A stretch of 40,991 bases of DNA, from positions 1 through 40,991 of the forward strand of contig CAJUNF010000008.1 in the NCBI GenBank assembly GCA_910587775.1, given 5' to 3'. Shown here one piece after another: positions 31,557-40,894 of this stretch. The translations under genes and the position numbers were made by a program. Source of the DNA: an uncultured Bacilli bacterium (GTDB lineage: Bacteria > Bacillota_I > Bacilli_A > RF39 > UBA660). Numbering within the stretch: position 1 is the stretch's first letter; each line of letters starts with the position of its first letter. The notes below the pieces were generated by a model that did not search any database, was not told where the DNA came from, and saw only the letters and a program-made list of their open reading frames with translations.

Positions 31557-33359
31557 ATGGATAAGATAATAAATGTTGCTGTTGTTGCTCATGTCGATGC
31601 TGGTAAAAGTACTTTAGTAGACGCGATGCTTGAACAAAATGGTGCGTTTTCTAGTCATGAAGTAGTAGAAGAACGTGTAATGGATAGTGATGCAATAGAA
31701 AAGGAAAGAGGAATAACAATTTATTCTAAAAATTGTTCTATTCATTATAAAGATTATAAAATTAATATTGTAGATACTCCAGGGCATGCAGATTTTTCAA
31801 GTGAAGTAGAACGTGTTATAAAAACAGTTGATACTGTTGTGTTAATTGTCGATTCTGCAGAAGGACCAATGCCACAGACAAGATTTGTTTTGAAAAAAGC
31901 ATTGGAACAAAATTTAAAACCAATTTTATTTATTAATAAGATTGATAAAAGAGATGCTAGACCAGAAGAAGTTGTTGATATGACATTTAATTTATTTATG
32001 GAGTTAAATGCTAGTGATGAACAACTTGATTTTCCTATTATATATGGAATTGCTAAAGATGGAATTGCACAATATTCTGTTACTTCAGGTGGTAATAATA
32101 TTGAGCCACTTTTGGAAACAATTTTAAAGCAAGTTGATGCTTTTGAAGGCAATGAAAATGATCCATTACAATTACAAATTTCTAATTTAGACTATGATGA
32201 TTATATTGGTAGACTTGGAATAGGACGTATTAATAAAGGTTCTATTAAATCTGGAGAAACAGTTGCTGTTGCTAAAAATGATGGAAGTGTTGCGAATTTT
32301 CGTATTTCCAAATTATTTGTAACAGAAGGAATTCGTAAAGTTGAAAAAGAAGTTGCTTATTTTGGAGATATTGTAACAATTGCTGGTTGTGCTGATATAT
32401 CAATTGGGGATACTATTTGTTCTCGTGATCATGTGGAAGCATTACCTCCAATTATTATTGAAAAGCCAACTTTGTCTATGAATTTTTTAGTAAATGATGG
32501 ACCTTTTGCTGGAAAAAGTGGTAAGTTTTTAACTACTCGTCATATTCGTGAAAGATTAGACCGTGAGTTACAAACTAATGTAGGTCTTCATGTAGAAGAG
32601 TTACCAAATGCTGATGGTTATAAGGTAAGTGGGCGTGGAGAGCTTCATTTATCTATTTTACTTGAAAATATGAGAAGAGAAGGTTATGAACTTTGTGTTT
32701 CAAAACCAGAAGTATTAATGGAAGAGATTGATGGTAAAAAATGCGAGCCATTTGAACGTGTTATTATTAATTGTCCAGGGGACTATCAAGGAACTATTAT
32801 TAATGATTTACAAGAGAGAAAAGCTACATTAGAAGTTGTATCAACATCTAATGAAGGTTATGCACATTTAGAATTTTTAGCTCCTACAAGAGGATTAATT
32901 GGATATCGTAGTGCTTTTGTAACAAACACCAAAGGTGAAGGTATTATGGTTCGTAGTTTTGAACAATATAAACCATATGTTGGTCCAATTAGTGGACGAA
33001 AAAATGGAGTTATGGTTTCTATGGAAAATGGTAAATCACTTGGATATTCATTATGGAATTTACAAGATCGTGGTGTTATGATTATTGATCCAGCTGTTGA
33101 GGTTTATATTGGAATGATTATAGGAATTCATAATCGTGATAATGATTTAGATGTTAATCCTTGTAAGAATAAGAATTTAACTAATACTCGTTCTAGTGGT
33201 GCTGATGAAGCAATTAACTTGGTAAAAGCTAAGAAATTTACTTTAGAAGAAGCATTAGAATTTATTGAAGAAGATGAGTATGTGGAAGTTACTCCAAGTG
33301 ATATTCGTCTTCGTAAAGCTATTTTAGATCCAAAAATGAGATTTCGTAAGAATCGTTAA
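31557..33359 (+). CDS. bipA: BipA/TypA ribosome-associated GTPase, 600 residues
   Basis: Housekeeping translational GTPase related to EF-G/LepA, involved in ribosome assembly and stress or cold adaptation. G1 AHVDAGKST (11-19), RGITI, DTPGHAD and NKID are all intact, as is the effector region. After the GTPase domain come EF-G-type domains II, III and V, and the BipA-specific C-terminus with KNKNLTNTRSSGADEA. The 600-residue length is normal for the family. SD gaaagaagg precedes ATG 31557. It is the best fixed landmark in the window for placing it on a chromosome. Confidence 0.98.
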   Translation: MDKIINVAVVAHVDAGKSTLVDAMLEQNGAFSSHEVVEERVMDSDAIEKERGITIYSKNCSIHYKDYKINIVDTPGHADFSSEVERVIKTVDTVVLIVDSAEGPMPQTRFVLKKALEQNLKPILFINKIDKRDARPEEVVDMTFNLFMELNASDEQLDFPIIYGIAKDGIAQYSVTSGGNNIEPLLETILKQVDAFEGNENDPLQLQISNLDYDDYIGRLGIGRINKGSIKSGETVAVAKNDGSVANFRISKLFVTEGIRKVEKEVAYFGDIVTIAGCADISIGDTICSRDHVEALPPIIIEKPTLSMNFLVNDGPFAGKSGKFLTTRHIRERLDRELQTNVGLHVEELPNADGYKVSGRGELHLSILLENMRREGYELCVSKPEVLMEEIDGKKCEPFERVIINCPGDYQGTIINDLQERKATLEVVSTSNEGYAHLEFLAPTRGLIGYRSAFVTNTKGEGIMVRSFEQYKPYVGPISGRKNGVMVSMENGKSLGYSLWNLQDRGVMIIDPAVEVYIGMIIGIHNRDNDLDVNPCKNKNLTNTRSSGADEAINLVKAKKFTLEEALEFIEEDEYVEVTPSDIRLRKAILDPKMRFRKNR

Positions 33360-33390
33360 AACTGTTTTTAAAACAGTTTTTTATTTTTTT
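33357..33390 (+). terminator. Terminator of bipA
   Basis: aaaactgttt pairs with aaacagtttt with a short loop and a long T tail, overlapping the stop codon. Confidence 0.9.
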
Positions 33391-33446
33391 TCTATTCAAT
33401 TTTCTTGTTTAATGTTATTATCTATATAATAAAGGTGCGATGTGTT

Positions 33447-35585
33447 ATGAAACGCTCTGGTTTTACATTGATAGAAATGCTTAGTGTTATTGCTATTTTG
33501 GCAATCTTGCTTATTATATCTGTTCCTGCTTATCAATTTGTTTTGTCTCGTATTCATGAAAATTCTTATGATAATAAAGTAAAACTTTTGTTAACAGCTG
33601 CTGAATCTTTTTCAAATGAAACAAATTATGATGTAGTGAATGTTGGTCATTTAATTCAAGAAGGATATGTTGAAGCAGATAATGAATCTGGAGATTTTAT
33701 AAATCCTTTAACGGATGAATCTATGCTTTGTGATGTTATTCGTATAGTAAAACAAGATTTCCAATATGAAGCTCGATTAACGGAAGAAAAAAATTGTAGT
33801 TTTGATGATTTAATTCATGAGTCTAGTATTATTACTATTAAGAAGTTTAAAGAAAGTGGAGAAGAGATTCAGATGAATGAATGGTATTCTGGAGACGTTT
33901 TATTAAAAGTAGAGTTTCTAGATCCCTCTCAAGAGAAAAATGCAACTTTATTAACGATTAAAGGAAATGGGCAAGAATATTCTTATGATTTGAATGGTAA
34001 TTTTTCTTCAAAAAATACACTTTTGGTTTCAGCTGGTCAAATTCTTAATACTAAGTATGAAGCAAGTGTTGTAGTAAAAAATGATGTGGTAAGAGAATAT
34101 CGTGCTTCTACAAATGTAAGAATAGATAAACAAAGACCAATGGTTTATGTAGATGAGATACATGTTGGAAATGAAAATGAATGGACAAACATTGATAAAA
34201 AAATTCATTTTACCATGAGTGATGGAAATGGCTCAGGGGTATATGGTTATTCTTTATCTACGAATTCTAAATGTGGAGCAATTAGTCCTACAAAAACTTC
34301 TAAGCAAACAGTTTCAGTTTCTAAGCCAAATGGAACTTACTATATTTGTGTTCGAGATAATGCTGGGAATTGGAGTGAAGATATTAGTACTAAAATAGTT
34401 ACTGTTTCAAAAATTGATACAAATCCACCTAACATAGATTTAAATTCTGGATTTTTGGTTCAATCAAGTGTTTCAAATTATAATCATTTTGTGACAAATT
34501 TAACTATTCAAGCAACGGATGAAAGTACAATGTCAATGTATCTTTCTAATACTGGTTTTGAACAAAATGGAACTTGGGAAAAATATTCTAAGAATAAGGT
34601 GTGGAATATAGCTTCTTCTTTGGATGGTAAAACACATTATGTATATTTAACTTTACGTGATGAAGCTGGAAATAAAGTGAATGTACGAAGTAAACCATAT
34701 ACGGTATATTTGGAATGTTCTAAAACTAAAAAAGAATATAAGTCTGGTTGGTCAAGCTGTAGTGCTAGTTGTGGAGGAGGACTTAAGTTTCATCCATATG
34801 ACATAAAAGATCAATTTACTAATAAAGTGTGTATGAGTGGAAATGATCAAGAAGTATGTAATACGCATCCTTGTGAAAATCCAAATGATTATGATTGGAG
34901 TAAACAAATTACTTGTTCTTCTAAAAACTTGCAGGAAGCAATTGATAATGGAAAATTTAAAGAATATATTGAATATCAAGGATTTCGTGATGCAATGTAT
35001 GATTGTGCAAGTAATGTAGAGAAAATTATTTTAAAGAATTCTAAAGCAATTGAAGCTTTGAGAAATAGTTCTCGTTATGAACTTGTGATAACAAAGGGGA
35101 CCAAATCAAAGTCGTGTTCTGAAAAGTGTCCTTCTAACTGTGTTTCAGATTGTAGTAGCCCACCTGCCTGTTATTATGAAAGTTGGTATACAAATGCTAT
35201 TAGTAATGTTTATTCTGGAAAAGCTTTAATTATTAGTGCTGCAGCAGAAGGAAGACCGTGTTTTGGTGTAGTTTCTACTTGTGATAATTATTGCGATTAT
35301 AGTGGATATTGTGATTTTGAAAGTGGATCTAATGCAGTTTCTTATTGGGGAGATATTTTAATTGGTCAACTAAATGGTCAAGATGAGGTTTATGTTAATT
35401 GGTATACTGTTAAAGGAGAATATAAAAAGGGAGATGCAGCACTTGCTATTAAATTTTTAAATGGATTTGGTGCAACAGTAATTGCCAAATATTCTAATTT
35501 CTCTTTAAGTGATAATTCTTGTCGATCAGAAGAAAGAACTATTTGGAGAACTAGTAATATAGCAATTCAATACTTTAAAATTTAA
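33447..35585 (+). CDS. Prepilin-like surface protein with Ig-like repeats and TSP1-like module, 712 residues
   Basis: Type IV prepilin/pseudopilin start: KRSG then FTLIE (cleavage after Gly5, Glu at +5) and a hydrophobic helix to residue 27. Then an unassigned region, and Ig-like sections, with FTMSDGNGSGVYGYS (255-269) and CVRDNAGNWSED. Residues 424-476 form a thrombospondin type 1-like module: GWSSCSASCGGG with Cys424, 438, 442, 462, 471, 476. A further Cys-rich domain of about 236 residues ends the protein, unlike in the next gene. The size is far above normal pilins (100-200 residues). ATG 33447 is chosen by the prepilin motif and SD aaaggtg. No pilus assembly gene is in the window. Confidence 0.85.
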   Translation: MKRSGFTLIEMLSVIAILAILLIISVPAYQFVLSRIHENSYDNKVKLLLTAAESFSNETNYDVVNVGHLIQEGYVEADNESGDFINPLTDESMLCDVIRIVKQDFQYEARLTEEKNCSFDDLIHESSIITIKKFKESGEEIQMNEWYSGDVLLKVEFLDPSQEKNATLLTIKGNGQEYSYDLNGNFSSKNTLLVSAGQILNTKYEASVVVKNDVVREYRASTNVRIDKQRPMVYVDEIHVGNENEWTNIDKKIHFTMSDGNGSGVYGYSLSTNSKCGAISPTKTSKQTVSVSKPNGTYYICVRDNAGNWSEDISTKIVTVSKIDTNPPNIDLNSGFLVQSSVSNYNHFVTNLTIQATDESTMSMYLSNTGFEQNGTWEKYSKNKVWNIASSLDGKTHYVYLTLRDEAGNKVNVRSKPYTVYLECSKTKKEYKSGWSSCSASCGGGLKFHPYDIKDQFTNKVCMSGNDQEVCNTHPCENPNDYDWSKQITCSSKNLQEAIDNGKFKEYIEYQGFRDAMYDCASNVEKIILKNSKAIEALRNSSRYELVITKGTKSKSCSEKCPSNCVSDCSSPPACYYESWYTNAISNVYSGKALIISAAAEGRPCFGVVSTCDNYCDYSGYCDFESGSNAVSYWGDILIGQLNGQDEVYVNWYTVKGEYKKGDAALAIKFLNGFGATVIAKYSNFSLSDNSCRSEERTIWRTSNIAIQYFKI
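34716..34874 (+). other. TSP1-like six-cysteine module in prepilin-like protein 1
   Basis: Codes for residues 424-476 with spacing C-x13-C-x3-C-x19-C-x8-C-x4-C. WSSCSASCGGG follows the W-S-x-C-S-x-S/T-C-G-x-G core of thrombospondin type 1 repeats. TSP1 repeats are common in animals and apicomplexans and rare in bacteria. Confidence 0.7.
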
Positions 35586-35608
35586 GTGTCTTTTTGGACA
35601 CTTTTTTT
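35584..35608 (+). terminator. Terminator between the two prepilin-like genes
   Basis: aagtgtc (35584-35590) pairs with gacactt (35597-35603) around six bases, followed by Ts. Confidence 0.85.
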
Positions 35609-35663
35609 CTATTCAAATACTTCTATTTATGATAATATAAATTTAAATAAGAAGGATTGACTT

Positions 35664-37379
35664 ATGAGAAAGAATGGTTTTACAATTATTGAAATTTTAG
35701 CTGTTATTGCCATTATTACTATTATTGGGTTGATAGCTATTCCAGGATATCATTATGTGGTTAATCAAGTGCGAACTAATACTTACGAAAATAAGCTTAG
35801 TTTAGTGAAAATTGCTGCAGAAAACTATGCTTTTGAAACAGGACTTACTCTTACAAATATTGCTCATTTAATTGAAATTGGTAAGCTAGAAGCAGATAAT
35901 GAAGATGGTGATTATCGAAATCCAATTGATCATACTAATTTATTATGTCGTGTTGTAAGAATATCAAAGAAAGAACAAAATTATTTTGCAGAGATTACAA
36001 ATGAAGAGGTATGTGATTATCAAAGTCTTCTTTTATCTCAAAGTAAAGTTTATATTAATCGTTATGATGCACTTGGAAATGTATTGTTTGATTCATCTGG
36101 AAATCAAGGTTGGACTAATGGCAGCGTACTTTTAGAATTAGAACTTAGTCAAGATTTTTATTATCCAGAAGAAGTAACAGAGATTATTTGGTCTGGTAAT
36201 AATAAAGAAGAGGTTGTTAAGGTAAATAAGGATTTTGAAAGTAAGAGAAGGCTTGTTGTAGAAGCAAGTCAAATTTTAAATGAAACTTATGAAGCATTAG
36301 TTACATTTATACATGATGGAAAAAAAGTTAGTTACCAAGCAACGACAGAGGTTAAGATTGATCATCAATCTCCTTCTTTATACGAAGAAGAAATTTTAGT
36401 ATCAGATCAAGAAAAATGGACTTATAATACGAAAGATTTAACATTTACTATGAAGGATGGAAATGGATCTGGGATCTATGGATATGCAATTATAAAGAAT
36501 AATAATGCATGTCATAGTGCTAGTTATACAAAAACAGATAAGTCTACTGTTACAAGGGCATTAGGTCCAGGTAGTTATTATATTTGTGTTCGAGACAAAG
36601 CTGGAAATTATAGTGAAGAATATAGTAGTTATAAAGTGGAGATTGAGCGAATTGATTCTAAAGCACCTAATATACAAGTTGAAGTTTCTAAAATTTTTGG
36701 AAAAGAGAATATGGTTCATTTTACAATTGTGGATCCAGAAAGTGGAGTTGTTGCTTATTCATTAGGTCCTGATAATGTTTTTGAAGATTGGGTTTTAATT
36801 GATCAGACGAGTAATTATACTTTTTCTCAAGCTTTTTCTTCGAATGGAACTTATTATATTTATGCAAAAGATGAAGTTGGAAGTGTTAGTAAGCAATCTT
36901 TCAAAGTTTCATATGTTGATGTTACCGCACCTATTATTAAAGAAGCTTCTTTAATTTCTCTTGATGATTTTAAGGGATTAAACGTTTCAATACAAATTGA
37001 AGCTATAGATGAAATGCCTATGAAAATGTGTATTTCTACTACTGGTTATGAAGTAGGATGTACTTGGGAAGATTATAAACCTATCAAAGATTATAAAATA
37101 GCAGGTTCATTAGATGGTCAAACAAGAACTATTTATGTAACCTTAATGGATGGCGCTTTTAATAAAACACGACAAGAATTTCTTTATGAAGTTTATCATG
37201 AATGTGGAGAAAATACTTATATTAAATATGGAGAATTTGGAAGTTGTAGTGTAAGTTGTGGAGATGGTGTTAGAACACGTAATAATACTATTATAGATAA
37301 AATTACTAATCGAACTTGTTCTTATAAAGAAGAGATAATATCTTGTAATGCTGGGTCTTGTGTAAGGACAATTGGATAG
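35664..37379 (+). CDS. Prepilin-like surface protein 2 with TSP1-like C-terminus, 571 residues
   Basis: A paralogue of the gene before it. It has KNG then FTIIE (cleavage after Gly5), a hydrophobic helix to about 28, and matching sections such as NAHLIEIGKLEADNEDGDYRNPI-type text aligned to the first protein's HLIQEGYVEADNESGDFINP. The Ig-like sections repeat FTMKDGNGSGIYGY and CVRDKAGNYSEE. The C-terminus ends in the same six-Cys module (Cys514, 528, 532, 552, 561, 566) and then just five residues; it lacks the extra Cys-rich domain. SD aagaaggat precedes ATG 35664. The two genes are separated by a terminator and are probably a duplication. Confidence 0.85.
   Translation: MRKNGFTIIEILAVIAIITIIGLIAIPGYHYVVNQVRTNTYENKLSLVKIAAENYAFETGLTLTNIAHLIEIGKLEADNEDGDYRNPIDHTNLLCRVVRISKKEQNYFAEITNEEVCDYQSLLLSQSKVYINRYDALGNVLFDSSGNQGWTNGSVLLELELSQDFYYPEEVTEIIWSGNNKEEVVKVNKDFESKRRLVVEASQILNETYEALVTFIHDGKKVSYQATTEVKIDHQSPSLYEEEILVSDQEKWTYNTKDLTFTMKDGNGSGIYGYAIIKNNNACHSASYTKTDKSTVTRALGPGSYYICVRDKAGNYSEEYSSYKVEIERIDSKAPNIQVEVSKIFGKENMVHFTIVDPESGVVAYSLGPDNVFEDWVLIDQTSNYTFSQAFSSNGTYYIYAKDEVGSVSKQSFKVSYVDVTAPIIKEASLISLDDFKGLNVSIQIEAIDEMPMKMCISTTGYEVGCTWEDYKPIKDYKIAGSLDGQTRTIYVTLMDGAFNKTRQEFLYEVYHECGENTYIKYGEFGSCSVSCGDGVRTRNNTIIDKITNRTCSYKEEIISCNAGSCVRTIG
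37203..37361 (+). other. TSP1-like six-cysteine module in prepilin-like protein 2
   Basis: Codes for residues 514-566. The cysteine spacing C-x13-C-x3-C-x19-C-x8-C-x4-C is identical to that of protein 1. The core FGSCSVSCGDGVRTR keeps the CSxSCGxGxxxR consensus; the Trp is replaced. Confidence 0.7.
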
Positions 37380-37435
37380 ACTTTTAAAATATCTATTTTT
37401 ACGTTATAATGATTATACTTTAATGAGGTGAAGCA

Positions 37436-37921
37436 ATGAATAAATTAAAAAAATTATGGAACGAAAATCGTGTCATGATGGTTTTAGCTCTTATTGTTAT
37501 TGTGTGTATTATTATCATTATGGTAGTAATGTTTCAATATTTTTTTGGAGCTACTACTTCTAGTTATGGTACTCGTCTTGATGATATTTCTAGTGTTCCT
37601 TTTTCAGAGGATGCCAAAAAGACTTTGGAAGAAAGTTATCAAATGGAGCATTTAGAAAGCGTTGATGTTGAAATACGTGGAAAAATTATTTATGTTATAG
37701 TGAAATATGATTCTTCAGTAACTTTAGCGGATGCTCAAACAAAGTCATTTGAAGCTTATCAAGCGATTGATGAAACTTATCGTAAACTTTATGATTTTAA
37801 TGTAACTGTTATTCAAGATGCAACGGATATTGGAACTGGATATTACTTAATGGGTGCTAAAAATGTTAGTAGTGAGAATTTTGTTTGGAGTAATAATACT
37901 CCAATAAAAGCTGAGGATTAG
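37436..37921 (+). CDS. Single-pass membrane protein, 161 residues
   Basis: The N-terminus is cytosolic, with TM at about 14-36 (VMMVLALIVIVCIIIIMVVMFQY) and an outside domain of about 120 residues: GKIIYVIVKYDSSVTLADAQTKSFEAYQAI, YDFNVTVIQD and a final GYYLMGAK strand. The pattern is alpha/beta (about BON-like size), but the family is not recognised. SD gaggtg before ATG 37436; the possible promoter -10 TATAAT is at 37405-37410. The next gene starts one base after its stop, so it is the first gene of an operon with a GGDEF sensor and a BrkB-like protein. Confidence 0.7.
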   Translation: MNKLKKLWNENRVMMVLALIVIVCIIIIMVVMFQYFFGATTSSYGTRLDDISSVPFSEDAKKTLEESYQMEHLESVDVEIRGKIIYVIVKYDSSVTLADAQTKSFEAYQAIDETYRKLYDFNVTVIQDATDIGTGYYLMGAKNVSSENFVWSNNTPIKAED

Positions 37922-37922
37922 T

Positions 37923-39959
37923 ATGAGAAAGTCAAAGAAAGTTATTATATGGACGCTTTTATTGCTTATTTTTGCTTTATTAGCAATTTACTTTATTGCT
38001 GATATTTTAAGTGATGAAACACGACTTACTCCAGAAGAAAACGAATGGGTTAATACAAATCTTAATAAAGTTCATAATATTTCAGTTTTAAATAATACTA
38101 ATTTATTTGGAACAGATGGAAAAGGTTTATTTTTTGACTATTTGAATGATTTTACAAATGAGTATGGACTTCGTATTAATGCTATTACTTATAATTCTAA
38201 TGAAAATGCAAATGGACTTCGATTTGTAGTTAGTAATTCTATTAATAAAAATGATATATCTTTTTATCAAGATCATTATATTTTAGTTTCTAAGACAAAT
38301 GATGTTTTAGTTCGTATGGAAGATATAAAAAATAAAAAAATTGGTATTATGAATGATTCTTTAAATTACTTAACAGATAATTTAGATGTTGTACCAACAT
38401 TCGTAAGCTATACAAATCGTGAGGAACTTTTAAATGCTTTAAATAGAAGTGAAGATATTCAAGCAATTTTAGTTCCAAGAATTGAATATATGGATCAAAT
38501 TTTATCTTCTGGATATTTTATTGTTTCTCATTTTACCAATATTTTAAGATATTATAATCTTGTGTTAGATGAAGAAAACAATGCTATTTTAAGTACTATT
38601 TTAAAAAAGTTTAATATGAAATGGCAAGAAAATTCCTTTATAGATAAATTTCATCATCAAGAATTTCAAATGTTTGTGAAGTATTTGAAAATAAGTCAAA
38701 CAGAAATAGATAAGTTGCAAAGTGTTGTTTATAATTATGGATTTATGAACAATGGTCCTTACGAGGTTTTAACTGGTGGAGATTATGGTGGAATCTTAGC
38801 GGCTTATTTAAAAGAATTCTCTGATTTTTCATCTGCAGAGTTTAATTTTGTTCGCTTTAAAAATTATAAAAAATTAGTTTCCTCTATTAATGATGGAGAT
38901 ATAGATTTATATTTTGGATATCAAAACTTTACTTCTCAAGGAACTGATATTTTATCAGATATATTAGTTACGTATGATGTTTTAGCTCATGAATCAGATC
39001 AGACTGTTGTAAATTCTATTACATCACTTTCTAATAAAACGATTTATGTAGAAAATAATAGTTTGCTTCATAGTCGAATAAGCGCAAGTGGGAAATTAAA
39101 TGTTTCTACTTATGAAGGTGAAAAAGAATTAAAGGATTTGATTAAAAAACATGAAATTATCATTATGGATCATCAACTTAGTTTAGCATATCAAAAAAGT
39201 CTATTACGAAATTATTCAGTTCGTTATACGAATACTTTGTCAGAAAATTATGTATTTAAAACAAATGCCACAGATACATTTAATCAATTATTTTCTTCTT
39301 ATATAGATTATTTAGATGAGAATAAAATGAATTATATAGGAATGTATAATTATAATGTTACCATTCGAAATGGTACTATATTAGGAACTATTGCAAAATA
39401 TTTACTTTATATTCTTTTGGCAGCATTTTTGATATTTTATGGAATTTATCGTTCTTCAAAACGAATTCGTGTTGCTAAAAAAATTCGAAAAGAAGATAAA
39501 ATGAAATTTATTGATCAATTAACAAGTTTAAAAAATCGTAATTATTTGAATGAAAATATTTCAAAATGGAATAAAAATACGATTTATCCTCAAACTATGG
39601 TTGTTATAGATTTAAATCGTATTCAAGAGATTAATGATACGATTGGATATGATCAAGGAGATGCTCAAATAAAGGCTACTGCTAATATTCTTATAAAAAC
39701 ACAACTTGATAATTCAGATGTAATGAGAACTGATGGAAATGAATTTATGATTTATTTTGTAGGGTATCAAACAAAACAGATTACAGCTTATATTCATAAA
39801 TTAAATAAAGAGTTTAAGAAGCTTCCTTATGAGTATGGAGCATGTATTGGCTATAGTATGATAGTGGATGATATTAAATCAATTGAAGATGCTATTAATG
39901 AAGCAACACAAGATGTTCGTAAACAAAAAGATATGCAAAAAGAGGAAAATAAATTATGA
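37923..39959 (+). CDS. Tandem solute-binding domains, TM, degenerate GGDEF sensor, 678 residues
   Basis: TM1 at about 8-28, then two outside domains of the SBP type 3 (amino-acid binding) family, about 50-260 and 265-480, each with the KKIGIMNDS or NKTIYVENNS strand. TM2 at about 492-510 and a cytosolic GGDEF domain (about 530-670). The metal Asp563 (VVIDLNRIQEIND) and GYDQGD are kept, but the signature reads DGNEF (604-608) where GGDEF is expected, and no RxxD inhibitory site is seen upstream. It may bind GTP or c-di-GMP rather than make it. The last codons overlap the next start by four bases. Confidence 0.85.
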   Translation: MRKSKKVIIWTLLLLIFALLAIYFIADILSDETRLTPEENEWVNTNLNKVHNISVLNNTNLFGTDGKGLFFDYLNDFTNEYGLRINAITYNSNENANGLRFVVSNSINKNDISFYQDHYILVSKTNDVLVRMEDIKNKKIGIMNDSLNYLTDNLDVVPTFVSYTNREELLNALNRSEDIQAILVPRIEYMDQILSSGYFIVSHFTNILRYYNLVLDEENNAILSTILKKFNMKWQENSFIDKFHHQEFQMFVKYLKISQTEIDKLQSVVYNYGFMNNGPYEVLTGGDYGGILAAYLKEFSDFSSAEFNFVRFKNYKKLVSSINDGDIDLYFGYQNFTSQGTDILSDILVTYDVLAHESDQTVVNSITSLSNKTIYVENNSLLHSRISASGKLNVSTYEGEKELKDLIKKHEIIIMDHQLSLAYQKSLLRNYSVRYTNTLSENYVFKTNATDTFNQLFSSYIDYLDENKMNYIGMYNYNVTIRNGTILGTIAKYLLYILLAAFLIFYGIYRSSKRIRVAKKIRKEDKMKFIDQLTSLKNRNYLNENISKWNKNTIYPQTMVVIDLNRIQEINDTIGYDQGDAQIKATANILIKTQLDNSDVMRTDGNEFMIYFVGYQTKQITAYIHKLNKEFKKLPYEYGACIGYSMIVDDIKSIEDAINEATQDVRKQKDMQKEENKL

Positions 39960-40786
39960 TGGAAAAAGTACTTCATTTTGTGAAACGAATTTGGAATTTG
40001 ATTATTAGGCCAGAGATGTTGGTTTTACCAGGACAATTGGCCTATTTTTTCTTACTTGCTATAGTTCCTACTATTACAATTTTAGCTTATAGCGCTTCTT
40101 TTTTTCATCTGTCTTTTGATTTCTTAACTAATTTTTTAACTAAAGCCTTTGGTAGTGATGTTTCTTCACTTATTATTCCTATTGTTAGTAATTTAGATAT
40201 TAACATTCAATTTTTTGTAACATTAATGATTGGGTTTTATGCTGCAAGTACAGGAGCTGCTTCTATTATAGTTACATCAAATCAAATGTATGGATTACCA
40301 AATTCGAATTTTATTCACCGAAAAGTAAAGGCTATTATTATGACATTTATTCTAGTAATTTTATTACTCTTTTTACTTTTAATTCCTGTTTTTGGGGATA
40401 GTATTATTGATTTACTTCAATTTGTTAATTTGAATCCTAATGTTACGAAAACAGTTAGTTTTACAATTCATTTGATAAAGGGGCCAATTTCGTGGTTTAT
40501 TATTTTCTTTTTAATTAAAATCATTTATACAATGGCTCCTGATCGCGAAATTCCAAGTAAAGCAAATACTTATGGAGCTTTATTTACAACATTTGGATTT
40601 ATTGTTGCAACAATGGCTTATTCTTTTTATATTAGTCATTTTGCTCATTATGCAAATTTATATGGAGGTCTTGCGCAATTTGTAGTTTTAATGGTATGGC
40701 TTTATTTACTTGCTTATATTTTTGTAATAGGAATTGCTATTAATTCTGAAAAATTGGAAAAAATAGGAGATATAAAGAAAGAATAA
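39956..40786 (+). CDS. YihY/BrkB-family membrane protein, 276 residues
   Basis: Six TM segments with the family features: PGQLAYFFLLAIVPTITILAY at the start, FYAASTGAASIIVTSNQMYG, the polar SKANTYGALFTTFGFIVATMAYSFYI stretch, and YGGLAQFVVLMVWLYLLAYIFVIG at the end. The name (formerly ribonuclease BN) is a misnomer; function is unknown. Length is normal. ATG 39956 is in the ATGA overlap with the sensor gene; ATG 39959 is a close alternative. Last gene of the 37.4-40.8 kb operon. Confidence 0.9.
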   Translation: MMEKVLHFVKRIWNLIIRPEMLVLPGQLAYFFLLAIVPTITILAYSASFFHLSFDFLTNFLTKAFGSDVSSLIIPIVSNLDINIQFFVTLMIGFYAASTGAASIIVTSNQMYGLPNSNFIHRKVKAIIMTFILVILLLFLLLIPVFGDSIIDLLQFVNLNPNVTKTVSFTIHLIKGPISWFIIFFLIKIIYTMAPDREIPSKANTYGALFTTFGFIVATMAYSFYISHFAHYANLYGGLAQFVVLMVWLYLLAYIFVIGIAINSEKLEKIGDIKKE

Positions 40787-40802
40787 TTGAATATATTAAT
40801 TA

Positions 40803-40830
40803 TTGTGCACACAGGTATTATTTTGTGCAC
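40803..40830. repeat. Two TTGTGCAC repeats 20 bases apart
   Basis: TTGTGCAC occurs at 40803-40810 and 40823-40830; each has the palindrome GTGCAC. The 20-base period is about two turns of DNA. The rest of 40787-40991 holds no gene; it has one near-perfect palindrome (ATATTC-g-GAATAT, around 40835-40847) and a terminator. Confidence 0.6.
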
Positions 40831-40894
40831 TGTTATATTCGGAATATCAGTCTAATATTATAGGTATTAACGATATGAGGAAATAATATCTAAG

